NCBI GenBank assembly: GCA_019359715.1
Contig: JAHHGS010000121.1
Span: 1 to 34,686, forward strand
Origin: Aphanocapsa sp. GSE-SYN-MK-11-07L
GTDB lineage: Bacteria; Cyanobacteriota; Cyanobacteriia; Thermosynechococcales; Thermosynechococcaceae
Direction of reading: 5' to 3'
DNA length: 34,686 nt
Position numbers and translations under genes: made by a program. The notes under the pieces are model-generated. The model saw nothing but the letters and a program-made list of their open reading frames with translations. It had not been told where the DNA came from and did not search any database. Shown in pieces: positions 1-8,443 of the stretch (its first letter is position 1; the number at the start of each line of letters is the position of its first letter).

Positions 1-107
1 TTGAGAAGTGTTGGGCCTGGTTGAAAAGCCGAATTCGCAAGTTGTTACCCGAATCTCCCAATTTACGAGATGCTATGGAATCTGTTCTCAAGCAAGCAGC
101 GTCCTAA
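1..107 (+). CDS. IS630-family transposase, C-terminal fragment (runs off left edge)
   Basis: An open frame enters from the left edge and ends at TAA 105-107, giving the last 34 residues of a protein. They contain EKCWAWLKSRIRK followed by LRDAMESVLKQAAS. This is the usual C-terminal signature of IS630-type DDE transposases: the (E)K-W-LK-R-R segment after the last catalytic acid, then a short helix. The rest of the gene lies outside the window. The stop is followed by only about 16 bases before a TA dinucleotide near 124-127, beyond which the sequence reads as the neighbouring DUF499 gene, so the IS end is probably there. IS630 elements duplicate a TA target. The other terminus is not visible, so the terminal inverted repeat cannot be confirmed. 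Confidence 0.8.
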   Translation, partial: EKCWAWLKSRIRKLLPESPNLRDAMESVLKQAAS

Positions 108-127
108 CAAATATGAATGCAGCTATA
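108..127. mobile_element. Putative right end of the IS630-type element and TA target
   Basis: After the transposase stop come a few AT-rich bases, and then the sequence can be read as the interrupted DUF499 gene from about position 124 on the minus strand (GGRI, then residues unlike the family). A TATA at 124-127 fits the TA target duplicated by IS630 elements. The exact boundary within this stretch is inferred, because the opposite end lies outside the window. Confidence 0.5.
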
Positions 128-2529
128 ATTCGTCCACCCGCGATCTGGGCCTGAAACTTCTTCAGTCGCCCCATAAACTCATAGGCATCTTTAGTCGTGC
201 TGGGATGGTGAGGACGCTTCCAGAGGGCAGGTTCTTCTGGTCTAATTTCCACTGTTATTTTGCCAGAAGGCTCCCAGCGAATATCTCGACGATGGATTTC
301 CGAGGCGAGTCCGTCCTTTTCAGCGATCGCTAGTACACACACCGTTCCCGATAAAACCACAAACGGCTCAGCGTAGCTGCCACCTGCATTTTTGGGGTCA
401 GAGCCATCGGTGGTATAGCGAATGGGTGAGATCGGAGCCGATCTCAGCTCGACCATCTTATCCGAGCCATTCTGATAACAAACTGATTTTAGGGTGATCC
501 GGTTACGCCAGGTTCTGGCTTCTCCCGCTTCATGCTCACCCTTGCAGTCTACGCACAAGAAAGAAACGGCTAGCGCTTGCGTTTTAAAGTTTTTTGGGTC
601 TACTACCTGCTGCGAGGCGGTTGTGGCTGAAGCACCGACCTCATAGTAAATGGTGTCTCCGTGAACGGCAGTCAGCTTGAGTGTCACCTGGCCCGTTTCA
701 TCATCTCGCTGGGCTTCGTACCAGCGAATATCGGTTTGAGGTTTTGGGAACGGCGGCTTTTCAGTGTAGCCTCCCTCTTCGCGCCATTGATCCTGCAAAA
801 TCAGGTTGGTTCTGAGTTCATCCAAGGCATCGCTCCGGTGCCACTGCCATTGGGGATTCATGGCTGCTCGTTTCTTGATCTCCGTCCAAGGCATCGCTTT
901 TTGAGTGAAGAGTCGCGCCTCGCACTTTTTGCGGAATGAATCGCTGGCAACATCTTCAGTAAATTTCTGCTTGGATCTCAATGCTTCCCGGATCTGCTTT
1001 TCACTGTTGTAGTCGTTATCCGTGAAGTTCATTAAGAAGTCAGCGGTGAGCAACCCGTCACCAGAGGGATAGTTCAGAGTAGTGAAGGTCTCCCGCATGG
1101 CGCTGAGAAGCCGAAGCTGAATATTGTCTCGAATATCCCTGGCTGCCACGAGTTGAGGGTCATTATCTGGAACCTTCTCAAACTCCATTTCCGTGATAAT
1201 CGAGGCGATCGCTTTCAACTCAGCCGCATTCTCCAGCAAAGATTCTAAAGTATTGCGAGAGCCAGAAAGAAATAGAATCCGGTTTTTGTAGTCCAAATCC
1301 TCGTAGAACTTGATCAGATCACCGGGTAGCCCACTGCTGGAGTCTGGTTCGCAAACGATCAGCGTCACTCGGTCAGACTTGATATTGATCTCATCAACGG
1401 CTGGAAAAACCAACACATCTTGGTAGCAATCCTTGAGTGAAATCGGCTTGAAGGTTTCGCCCAGAAATGTCCTCAATTGCTTCAACGAAGACTCACGGTT
1501 GAGGGACTCTGCTGTAGTCTTCAGCTTTGCCACCAAATTCTGGACATTTTTAAAGTAAAGCTTGCCCTCTCGGTTCGAGTGCAGATACCAAGCTTTGGTC
1601 GTTAGCACCCCCAAAATATCCTTGGGTAGCTTTGAAACATCTCGGCCCGGTGTACAGAGATAAGAAACAATTTCAGACAGCGATAATCCCAGCACGGCAT
1701 TGGGCACATTTGCCAGAGAGGAGACTAAAAGTAGCTTAGCGGCATCCTGAGCATCCGTTCCACCCAAGTGCGAGTCCATAATTTCGGCGATTGCCTGTCC
1801 ACCAGAGGCAATGTCGTGGCTAATGGCGTTATCCAGGTTGGGATTAATCTGGATAATTTCTCCCAATGTGTCGCGATCGTTGAAATCCAGGTCATAGGCA
1901 TGGATAAGATGCAGGTGATCAGCTCGTCCACCTTCTGGGTCAAACAGTCGAGCAACTACAACCCGCATCAGTCGAATTAAGCCACGGGTCTGCTGGAATC
2001 CAGGGTTTTCCCGAAAGCGAGCATAAAGATCTCGAATGGCAAAATGAAATGGGTAAGACTCTTTGAGTTGGGCTGCGAAGCTATCAGGGGAAGCACTGGT
2101 AATATCCATCTGTTTGGCATCCCGTACTGCCTGAGCATAGGCACGAGCAACCTGCCAAACCTCGTCTTCTGCGGGCAAATCCTCAAATAGTCGTTTGCGG
2201 AGGATATGGTAGACCTCATCCGTATTCAGTCCCACCGGCTCCAGAGTGACCGCTCCCCGGCCCACTTCTCCTTTGAGATTTTCCAAAGTACGGCTAATTT
2301 GCTGACTGCCCCCTTCGTAGGTCGCTTTCAAATCCGAAATCACCACACAGACGTTGGCAAGTTCTTCTTTGCCGACAGCTACCAGCAGGTTAGAAATGGC
2401 AGTAGTCGTCACCTTTGCTAAGTTTGAATCCCCAATCGACTTTGATTCGGCATTCTCTAGATAAGGCGGCAACTGATCCAGCAGGATCAGCAATGGCTGC
2501 CCTTTCAGCAGATTGACCCAGGCGGTTTG

Positions 2530-2545
2530 CCCTGGAGCCCTGGAG
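2530..2545. repeat. 8-bp tandem duplication (CCCTGGAG x2) causing a frameshift
   Basis: The plus strand reads CCCTGGAGCCCTGGAG, two perfect adjacent copies. The duplication shifts the DUF499 coding frame by +8. The frame through the duplication ends 14 codons later at a TGA, while deleting one copy restores a continuous frame across the whole gene. It looks like a recent slippage event in a gene otherwise free of stops. Confidence 0.85.
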
Positions 2546-3199
2546 CCGATAGGGGCGAGTAGTAATCCTTGAAAGCTTCCTTTTTGCCCAATTGCTCAGC
2601 GATCGCTCCCCAAACTCCCAACGGCGCATCACTCTCGCGCCCCGTGAAAGCAACCACCCTCACGGCTCCCAAACTACCTCCCTCATAGAGGTTTCCCATG
2701 ACCGTCTGACGCAATTCTGGGTGTTTTGCCAACAGCCCTAACACAATCATGTTGTGAGTCTTGCCGCCACCCATTGCTTGACTGAGGACAAAAATTCCCT
2801 GATTAGACTGGTCGCTAAAGCGCCGAAACGATTCTCTCAGCAGACGTTTCATGCCTTCAGTCAGGTAGTTCTCAGTAAAGAATTCTGCTGGCTTGATTTT
2901 ATCTTCGATCAAATCCGTCAAATCTAAAACGACATCACGGCGAGAGCGATCGAAGACATTCTGGCGAGGCTGACAAAGCTGCTTGAGGGTTTTCATAAAG
3001 TTACGGCTTAAATCAAAGCAACAGTCTACAGGCAAGATAGACGGCGATAAACTTCTTTCGTCACTCTGTCCAGAAAATATTTACAAGCTTGATTTTTCAC
3101 TAGTCTACGACCTAGTGATAGGACATGATAGTGACAAGGTTTCGTTGCTCTAGATTTCCTCTACCTAAAGTGATGAAAGAGGGATCAATTACCCTGCCG

Positions 3200-3664
3200 T
3201 TAGGCTAGTGCCTGAATTTGCTTGAGTACCTTCAGCGCTTCTTCAATATGGCCCTTAAAATTCAACTGGGAATTAAAAATTTGGCGCACGATGCCTTGTT
3301 TGTCGATGATATAGGTGACTCTGCCGGGCAAAATTCCTAGGGTTGCCGGTACACCATACAGTTTTCTAAGTTTATCACCGCCATCGCTCAGCAAGGGAAA
3401 GGGCAGTTGATGGGAAGCAGCAAATTTTTGATGAGCATTGATGCTGTCCCCACTCACGCCCAAGACTTCAGCCCCCAGTTCCTGAAACACCGCGTACTCA
3501 TCCCGGAATCCGCAGGCTTGCGCCGTGCAGCCAGGAGTTTCGTCCTTGGGATAAAAGTAGAGCACCACTGGCTTTTGTCCGACAAATTCCTTTAGGCTAA
3601 CGGGAGTACCCGCTCCAGAAGTAAGGGTAAAATCGGGGGCCTGATCGCCAACTTTGACAGCCAT
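3200..3664 (-). CDS. bcp: Thioredoxin-dependent peroxiredoxin, PrxQ/BCP type
   Basis: This 154-residue protein has the AhpC/TSA thioredoxin fold. The active-site stretch is YPKDETPGCTAQACGFRD, with the peroxidatic Cys at 46 and the resolving Cys at 51. The five-residue spacing marks the PrxQ/BCP subclass, which reduces H2O2 and alkyl hydroperoxides with thioredoxin as reductant. No signal peptide is present, so it should be cytosolic. Length and start (ATG 3664, preceded by an AAAGAG-like ribosome site) match the family. It appears monocistronic: the Rieske gene upstream is separated by two hairpins that probably end its transcript. Confidence 0.95.
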   Translation of the reverse strand: MAVKVGDQAPDFTLTSGAGTPVSLKEFVGQKPVVLYFYPKDETPGCTAQACGFRDEYAVFQELGAEVLGVSGDSINAHQKFAASHQLPFPLLSDGGDKLRKLYGVPATLGILPGRVTYIIDKQGIVRQIFNSQLNFKGHIEEALKVLKQIQALA

Positions 3665-3705
3665 GATAAAAACTCTTTAATTCAGTATCTCTCTTGACTG
3701 TAGCG

Positions 3706-3765
3706 AACTTGGTGAACTAAGTCCAAGTTGAATCGAGAGTGAGATTCCCTATAAGAATCTCACTC
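3706..3765 (-). terminator. Double hairpin downstream of the Rieske gene
   Basis: Two inverted repeats lie between the Rieske gene end and the peroxiredoxin start. The stronger is GAGTGAGATT (3737-3746) pairing perfectly with AATCTCACTC (3756-3765) around a 9-base loop. The second is AACTTGG (3706-3712) with CCAAGTT (3723-3729). No long T tract follows on the minus strand, so an intrinsic terminator is likely but not certain. Confidence 0.5.
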
Positions 3766-3800
3766 ATTGTCCCTGAAGGCTAATGTATTTGCTGCGACAA

Positions 3801-5189
3801 CTACTTACCCGGACGATTGCGAGCCGGAATTCTTGGCCCTTCATAGAATTGACGCTCTAATTTGCCTAAGCCAAACCAGCCCGCGATCGCCCCCAAACTG
3901 ACCCCAGCCGCTGCGATTGCGATCGACAAAGTTGGATGGGTCAGTGTCAGCAGGGGGAGGGTTGTCCAGGCGATCGCCCCGCTTGCTGCCAGTCCAAGCC
4001 GGATGCGCTTAATGTTGGCTAAGGCTCGACTGCAACTGGCACAGTGTTTGGTGTGGGAATGGTAGCGATCCAACAGCGTTTCGGCAGGCAAGGCGGGCGG
4101 CAAAGGCTGCCCGGCAAACGGATCAGCCTCAAACTGATTCACCCATTTCATCAGCGTGGAAACAAACGCATCAGCCCTAGTCGGCAGATAAAAAGCCTTA
4201 GCAAAGTTAGCACCGCCGCCCTTTTCCGCTAAGTAGCGCTCTTGGTGATGCAAGAAAATTTGATCGTCTTCCAGGACGTTGTTATTGCTAATGTGCGAGT
4301 ACCAGAGGGGCGTGAGCTGCATGAAAAACCCCGGCAGCTTAGAAGAAAATTTAAACGGGAACCGCGCAAACAGACGGCATTCTCCTTTCCGAATCGGCGT
4401 GGCGTAGACAACTGTTAGGGTGCGGCCAAACTGCTTGGAGGTGAGGTCGTGCCACATCATTGATGGCGCAATAAAGGTGGTGTGCTGCTGCCCCAAAGTG
4501 CCCTTGCGGGGGCCTTCGGCCCAGAAGCCAGTGAAGCCTTGCTTGCCAGTTTCTAAAACATCCAGTTCGACTGGGGCAGCATTAGCCCGATTGCCAACCG
4601 AACGGTGATGGGTAAATGGCACGTGGCTGGCATCTAAAACATTTTCCAGCAGGGTGAGGGCATCGTAGGGCAAATCTCGAAACGTGTTGAGGCAAATCCA
4701 CTCATCGGGGGATTCGGTCATCGGCTCAATGATCGGCACCTTGACTTGGGGAGCATTTTCGGGCTGACCGGGATAGACAAATAGTAGCCCCTGCCGTTCA
4801 GCCGTCGGCAAGGACTGCACACAGGCCCGCTGAGACTGGTGAGCCGTGTTTTCTGGTAACTGCTGAGGAATACGATCGCAGGCCCCATCGCCCTGAAAAG
4901 CCCAGCCGTGATAGGGGCACTCCAGCAAACCATCTTCAGCCAGCCGCCCCTCAGACAATGGCGCTAACCGATGCGGACACTGATCAGCAAACGCTCGCCA
5001 GCTCTCGCCCTGCCGATCCCACCAAATTACTAAATCTTGGTCGAGCAATGTAAACTTGGTCAGCTTGGCCTTATCTAAATCGGCAACGTAATGAACCGGA
5101 TACCAGGCTTCTTTACAGTCAAATCGGGTCGGGTCACTGCCGCCCGCCGCGATCGCAGGGACAACTTGAATGCGCTCTTCAGTTAGCAT
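3801..5189 (-). CDS. Rieske 2Fe-2S oxygenase of the pheophorbide a oxygenase (PaO/Tic55/PTC52) family
   Basis: This 462-residue protein has an N-terminal Rieske domain with C71-x-H73 and C91-xx-H94, the two ligand pairs of the 2Fe-2S cluster. A mononuclear iron site follows in ENVLDASHVPFTHH (about 182-195: D186, H189, H194). Near the C terminus is a C383-xx-C386 motif and then two hydrophobic stretches (about 397-412 and 418-440) that should anchor it in a membrane. That architecture is shared by plant PaO, Tic55, PTC52 and chlorophyllide a oxygenase and by their cyanobacterial homologues. The CxxC is a proposed thioredoxin target in the plant proteins. The substrate cannot be read from sequence: a chlorophyll-related tetrapyrrole is plausible, chlorophyll breakdown is not established for cyanobacteria. 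Flanking genes give no pathway clue. Confidence 0.88.
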   Translation of the reverse strand: MLTEERIQVVPAIAAGGSDPTRFDCKEAWYPVHYVADLDKAKLTKFTLLDQDLVIWWDRQGESWRAFADQCPHRLAPLSEGRLAEDGLLECPYHGWAFQGDGACDRIPQQLPENTAHQSQRACVQSLPTAERQGLLFVYPGQPENAPQVKVPIIEPMTESPDEWICLNTFRDLPYDALTLLENVLDASHVPFTHHRSVGNRANAAPVELDVLETGKQGFTGFWAEGPRKGTLGQQHTTFIAPSMMWHDLTSKQFGRTLTVVYATPIRKGECRLFARFPFKFSSKLPGFFMQLTPLWYSHISNNNVLEDDQIFLHHQERYLAEKGGGANFAKAFYLPTRADAFVSTLMKWVNQFEADPFAGQPLPPALPAETLLDRYHSHTKHCASCSRALANIKRIRLGLAASGAIAWTTLPLLTLTHPTLSIAIAAAGVSLGAIAGWFGLGKLERQFYEGPRIPARNRPGK

Positions 5190-5229
5190 TGCCGGGGCTT
5201 ACCTATTTAATTAAGAACCTTCACGTATC

Positions 5230-5850
5230 TTAACAACTAGAGTTCTTTTGTGTGGTTGGCTGATCTAAGCCGATTTTTTGAATCGCCTCTAAGCTGACAT
5301 CTTCGTAGAGGTCAGCAATCGCCACTTTAAAGTTTAGGCTGACCAAACTTACCTCACGATCGGCCAGAAAAGAATGCATTACCCATAGCCCTTCTGGATT
5401 GCGGCGAAAGCAGTCCACCCGCTGCCGATGGCTACTGATCAAAACATACTCTTGCAATGTTTCTAGCTGCTGATAGTCGGCAAATTTATCGCCCCGGTCA
5501 AAGCCTTCTGTCGATTGAGATAGGACTTCGACAATCAGGCGAGGATAACGCTTGCAGGTAGTCAAGACCCGATCGCGATCGTCACAAGTCACCATCACAT
5601 CGGGGTAGTAGTAGGTGTTGAGGCTCTCAATCCGTGCCTTCATATCAGACATAAACACCCGACACGGGCCGCCTCGGACATGGCTTCTGAGCAAGGCAAA
5701 CAGATTGCCAGCGATCGTCACATGGGAGTCCGATGCTCCCGCCATCGCGTAAATCTGCCCGTTCACATATTCGTGCTTGAGCGGACTCTTCGCTTCTGTT
5801 TGGAGATACTCTTCTGCGGAAAGATGGAAATGGCTAGGCTGAGCAATCAT
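5230..5850 (-). CDS. Uma2 family (DUF820) putative endonuclease
   Basis: This protein of about 206 residues shows the PD-(D/E)XK nuclease-like Uma2 fold: HEYVNGQIYAMAG near the N terminus, YYPDVMVTC (the PD motif) in the middle and RLIVEVLSQST (the E-x-x core strand) soon after. Dozens of paralogues exist in filamentous cyanobacteria. Their role is unknown, although the fold suggests nucleic-acid cleavage. The ATG at 5850 is preferred to the upstream TTG at 5862, because GAAAGAA just before it could act as a ribosome site. It is a standalone gene between the Rieske and hydrolase genes, with a second, longer family member at 28780. No mobile-element features adjoin it. Confidence 0.85.
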   Translation of the reverse strand: MIAQPSHFHLSAEEYLQTEAKSPLKHEYVNGQIYAMAGASDSHVTIAGNLFALLRSHVRGGPCRVFMSDMKARIESLNTYYYPDVMVTCDDRDRVLTTCKRYPRLIVEVLSQSTEGFDRGDKFADYQQLETLQEYVLISSHRQRVDCFRRNPEGLWVMHSFLADREVSLVSLNFKVAIADLYEDVSLEAIQKIGLDQPTTQKNSSC

Positions 5851-5932
5851 GAGTTCTTTCAATTCAAGTGATCCGGTAGCTAAGGCAATGACAACCAGTA
5901 CTCCAATCTTAGCCCCCAGGTAAGTTTGATGA

Positions 5933-6730
5933 TTAAGCCAAGTGGCGCTGGAAAAAACTGATCGTCATTTCCCAGGCTTCTTCGGCGGCAGGCTGGTTAT
6001 AGCTATCGCGGCGATCGCTCAAGAAACCGTGCCCAGCTTCAGGAAAAACGCTGATCACATAGCGCTTTTTTTGGCTAGACAGCGCTAAGGCGATGCGGGC
6101 GTGTTCATCGGCAGCAATTAGCTGATCGTTAGCGCCGTAGAGCAGCATAATTGGGGCTTTAATCTCGGCCGTCCGATCCAAAAGGGCTGGGCGACCCAAT
6201 GGATCGGGGTTGGCGGCTATCCCACCGCCGTAAAAGGCAACCCCCGCTTTCAGCTTGTCGGCATGGGTCGCGCAGGCTAAATAAACTAGCCGTCCACCCA
6301 TACAGAAGCCGATCGTACCGATAGTGGCTGGCTTGACCTCTGGACGCTGAGCCAAAAAGGCGAGGCTGCTGGCAACGTCAGCCATCGCAGTGTCATCTTT
6401 GAGGGTTTTCAGTTTGGCGACCGCTGCATCGACATTCGTGTAAGCAAAAGTTTCGCCCCGGTAAAAGTCGGGTGCCAGGGCAGCATAGCCTTTCTGAGCC
6501 AAGCGATCGCAGATTTCTTTGATGTTATCGTTCAATCCAAATGCTTCCATCTGAACAATCACCGCTGGATGGGGGCCAGCCGGACTCGGAATCACGTAGT
6601 ATCCTGACAGACCATCGGCTAGTGTAACCATTTGACCTGGGTTGGTTTTAGCAACCGTGGTGTTAGTTCGGGTAAACAGAGCGGCGATCGCGATGCCCGA
6701 AGAAGCAAACAGCAAATTTCGTCGTTTCAT
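5933..6730 (-). CDS. Dienelactone hydrolase family protein, probably exported
   Basis: This 265-residue alpha/beta hydrolase carries the nucleophile motif GFCMGG with Cys143 in place of Ser, as in dienelactone hydrolases. Asp202 and His234 (EAGHGF) complete the triad, and E62 in the VQMEAFG strand matches the glutamate that orients the Cys. The N terminus, MKRRNLLFASSG plus a hydrophobic run, resembles a signal peptide with a possible twin-arginine motif (KRRNLLF), so it may act in the periplasm. The family hydrolyses enol lactones and related esters; the substrate here is unknown. It is followed 20 bases later by a secreted protein gene in the upstream direction (6750-7358), so the two may share a transcript. 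Confidence 0.9.
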   Translation of the reverse strand: MKRRNLLFASSGIAIAALFTRTNTTVAKTNPGQMVTLADGLSGYYVIPSPAGPHPAVIVQMEAFGLNDNIKEICDRLAQKGYAALAPDFYRGETFAYTNVDAAVAKLKTLKDDTAMADVASSLAFLAQRPEVKPATIGTIGFCMGGRLVYLACATHADKLKAGVAFYGGGIAANPDPLGRPALLDRTAEIKAPIMLLYGANDQLIAADEHARIALALSSQKKRYVISVFPEAGHGFLSDRRDSYNQPAAEEAWEMTISFFQRHLA

Positions 6731-6749
6731 AAAAAATCTTGACAGACCC

Positions 6750-7358
6750 CTAGCGCTGATTTTCGATTACGGAGTTGGCTAATTCAACCACGTCTTTTCG
6801 CTCTCCAGCTTTGACCCCGACCATATAGCGAAACCCATCCTGATCCCAAAACAGCATTGAGTCGCCGCAGTTGGCCCCACAGATCGCCGGCACAAAAAAG
6901 CCGGAAATTCCTCTGGTTAAAGACACTGGCCCAAATTGCTGCTTTACATCCTCTGGCAGGCGGGCCCAAGGCTCATAGGCAGGATCGCGGTAGTCAGCAA
7001 ACTGCTTAGCGATCGAGGGCGTATTGGGAGTCAGGCGCTCGCCTGACAACGTTCCCCACCGACAGGCATTGCCGCCGTGGCAATCTTCAGCCCAGCCCAG
7101 AATGATTTCGTATTGGGTCGTATTGCGAACCGTGACGGTAGCGTAAAGAGGCGGGTCGTCTTTATCTTTGGGCAGCCGGGGCGGTAACAAGAGCGGCACC
7201 TGCGTCACCGTCGGCAGTTGAGCGGCAATCGCCTCTAGAGCAGGCGGAATTGATCTTAGTTTGACAGCTTCAGCCCAACTGGGCTGACTCCAAACCAGTC
7301 CAGCGGCAACCCAGATCCAGAGGGGCAATCGGGGCAAAAGAGACTTGATTCCTAACAT
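6750..7358 (-). CDS. Secreted protein of unknown function with four cysteines
   Basis: I do not recognise a named family for this 202-residue protein. The first 29 residues form a clear signal peptide: a short basic start, a hydrophobic core LWIWVAAGLVW and a likely SWA cleavage site. The mature part has two cysteine pairs, DCHGGNACRW and AICGANCGDS, which could form disulfides in the periplasm. A TVTVRNTTQYEIILGW strand suggests a beta-rich domain. ATG 7358 follows an AGGAATCCC ribosome site. The gene lies 20 bases upstream of the dienelactone hydrolase gene and just downstream of ridA, all on the minus strand, so co-transcription is possible. Confidence 0.75.
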   Translation of the reverse strand: MLGIKSLLPRLPLWIWVAAGLVWSQPSWAEAVKLRSIPPALEAIAAQLPTVTQVPLLLPPRLPKDKDDPPLYATVTVRNTTQYEIILGWAEDCHGGNACRWGTLSGERLTPNTPSIAKQFADYRDPAYEPWARLPEDVKQQFGPVSLTRGISGFFVPAICGANCGDSMLFWDQDGFRYMVGVKAGERKDVVELANSVIENQR

Positions 7359-7381
7359 GGGATTCCTAGCATAGGTAATCT

Positions 7382-7783
7382 CTAGCTCTCGGCATCAATC
7401 ACTGCAATACAGTCAATTTCCACCAAGACATCCTTGGGCAGCCGGGCCACCTCGACGCAGGCGCGGGCTGGAGCCAATGATGCTTCAAAATACTGCCCGT
7501 AAACGCTGTTCATGGCAGCAAAATCATTCATGTCTGCCAGGAATACGGTTGTTTTGACGACGTTCTGCCAGTTGGCTCCGGCTGCCTCTAAAATCGCCTC
7601 TAAGTTTTTCATGACTCGGATTGTTTGTTGGGTGACATCGCCTGCACCAACAATCTCGGCGCTATCAGGATCTAAAGCAATCTGTCCAGCCACAAACACC
7701 AAATCACCGCTGGCCCGAACGGCTTGATTGTAGGGGCCAACCGGGGCGGGGGCGCGATCGCTGCGGATCATCTGTTGAGTCAT
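7382..7783 (-). CDS. ridA: RidA (YjgF/YER057c/UK114) enamine/imine deaminase
   Basis: This 133-residue protein matches the RidA trimer subunit over its full length. It has APAPVGPYNQAVRA near the N terminus, then VFVAGQIALDP, and the signature PARACVEVARLPKDVLVEID. The latter contains the arginine (R107) that binds the substrate carboxylate and a glutamate (E122) that positions water. RidA hydrolyses reactive 2-aminoacrylate and related imines made by PLP enzymes, protecting the cell. The head-to-head neighbour at 7950 is a regulator placed before cysteine synthase, itself a PLP enzyme using serine derivatives. This is a suggestive but unproven link. Confidence 0.95.
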   Translation of the reverse strand: MTQQMIRSDRAPAPVGPYNQAVRASGDLVFVAGQIALDPDSAEIVGAGDVTQQTIRVMKNLEAILEAAGANWQNVVKTTVFLADMNDFAAMNSVYGQYFEASLAPARACVEVARLPKDVLVEIDCIAVIDAES

Positions 7784-7949
7784 AAAACCTTAAAGTCTGG
7801 TGTCGTTCTAGCCCCAATCTTAGCAGGGTCGGGTTTTGCCCAGATTCGAGACTGACATGGGTTGGACTAGATAGATTTTTTAAATCCCCAAATCCTAGCT
7901 GAGAACCGGGGTATACTTAGAGCTAAAGCATAGAATTCAGTTTGTCTCT

Positions 7950-8387
7950 GTGGAACTTTCCTGTAAAAGTGAGTATGCATTGCTGGCAATGCTGGAAATG
8001 GCGGACAGCTATCAACGGGCTGAGCCAATGCAAATTCGTCAGTTGGCTGCCCTGCATAATATTCCTGACCGCTATCTAGAGCAGCTTCTGGCCACTTTGC
8101 GTCGAGCCGGCTTAATTCGCAGCCAGCGCGGAGCCAAGGGAGGCTATCTGCTGGGGCGAGAACCTTGGCAAATTACTTTACTGGAAGTGATTGACTGCAT
8201 TGAAGGGCTAGAGGCGAAAGCGGGTGAAAAGTCCTTAACCACAGAGACGGTTGAACGAGCTGTCGTCCGGGAAACTTGGCAAGAAGCCTGCCAAGCTGCG
8301 AATACGGTGCTTCAACGCTGCACCCTCAAAGATTTATGCGAACGGCGACAGATCAAACAGCAGCTTGATGTGATGTACTACATTTAA
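7950..8387 (+). CDS. Rrf2-family transcriptional regulator
   Basis: This 145-residue protein starts at GTG 7950. It has the Rrf2 winged helix over residues 1-70: SCKSEYALLAMLEMA, DRYLEQLLATLRRAGLIRSQRG and GGYLLGR in the wing. Cysteines fall at 5, 83, 114, 124 and 130. The CX5CX5C spacing of IscR is absent, so an iron-sulfur cluster is possible only with different ligands. A CymR-like cysteine-metabolism sensor is another reading, supported by cysK 56 bases downstream on the same strand. A TATACT box at 7912-7917 is a possible -10 element; no convincing -35 was seen. The two genes probably form one unit. Confidence 0.88.
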   Translation: MELSCKSEYALLAMLEMADSYQRAEPMQIRQLAALHNIPDRYLEQLLATLRRAGLIRSQRGAKGGYLLGREPWQITLLEVIDCIEGLEAKAGEKSLTTETVERAVVRETWQEACQAANTVLQRCTLKDLCERRQIKQQLDVMYYI

Positions 8388-8443
8388 AGACCTTTTAGGT
8401 TGAAAGACCCTTTAACCCTTTGCCCTTTTAACGACACTGCCCT

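Larger units (their letters stand above)
88..2996 (-). pseudogene. DUF499-family P-loop ATPase (phage-defence type), frameshifted and 3'-truncated
   Basis: Two reading frames make one gene. The N-terminal part (from ATG 2996, preferred over TTG 3035) has a Walker A motif QAMGGGKT at residues 73-80 and runs to a stop near 2505. The C-terminal part (about 800 codons, ending at 88) resumes with a Walker B-like LLILLDQL. Removing one copy of an 8-bp tandem repeat at 2530-2545 joins them into 966 codons in one frame, reading SAPGQTAW across the junction. DUF499 proteins are large ATPases often encoded with DUF1156 methyltransferases in anti-phage loci. No such partner lies in the window; the upstream neighbour is peroxiredoxin. 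The last dozen or so residues (from about IIAAFIF) come from IS630 DNA, so the natural C terminus is missing. Family call is good; loss of function is inferred. Confidence 0.82.

Noticed and set aside
70-333. Plus-strand open frame opposite the DUF499 gene
   Set aside because: It starts inside the transposase end and crosses antisense to a clear coding gene; the translation has no family-like pattern.
2390-2653. Minus-strand open frame bridging the DUF499 frameshift
   Set aside because: It is the third, wrong frame over the lesion and overlaps both true halves.
3097-3118. 7-bp inverted repeat TCACTAG/CTAGTGA in the gap after bcp
   Set aside because: Short, with a T run on the wrong side for the minus-strand genes; no role could be supported.
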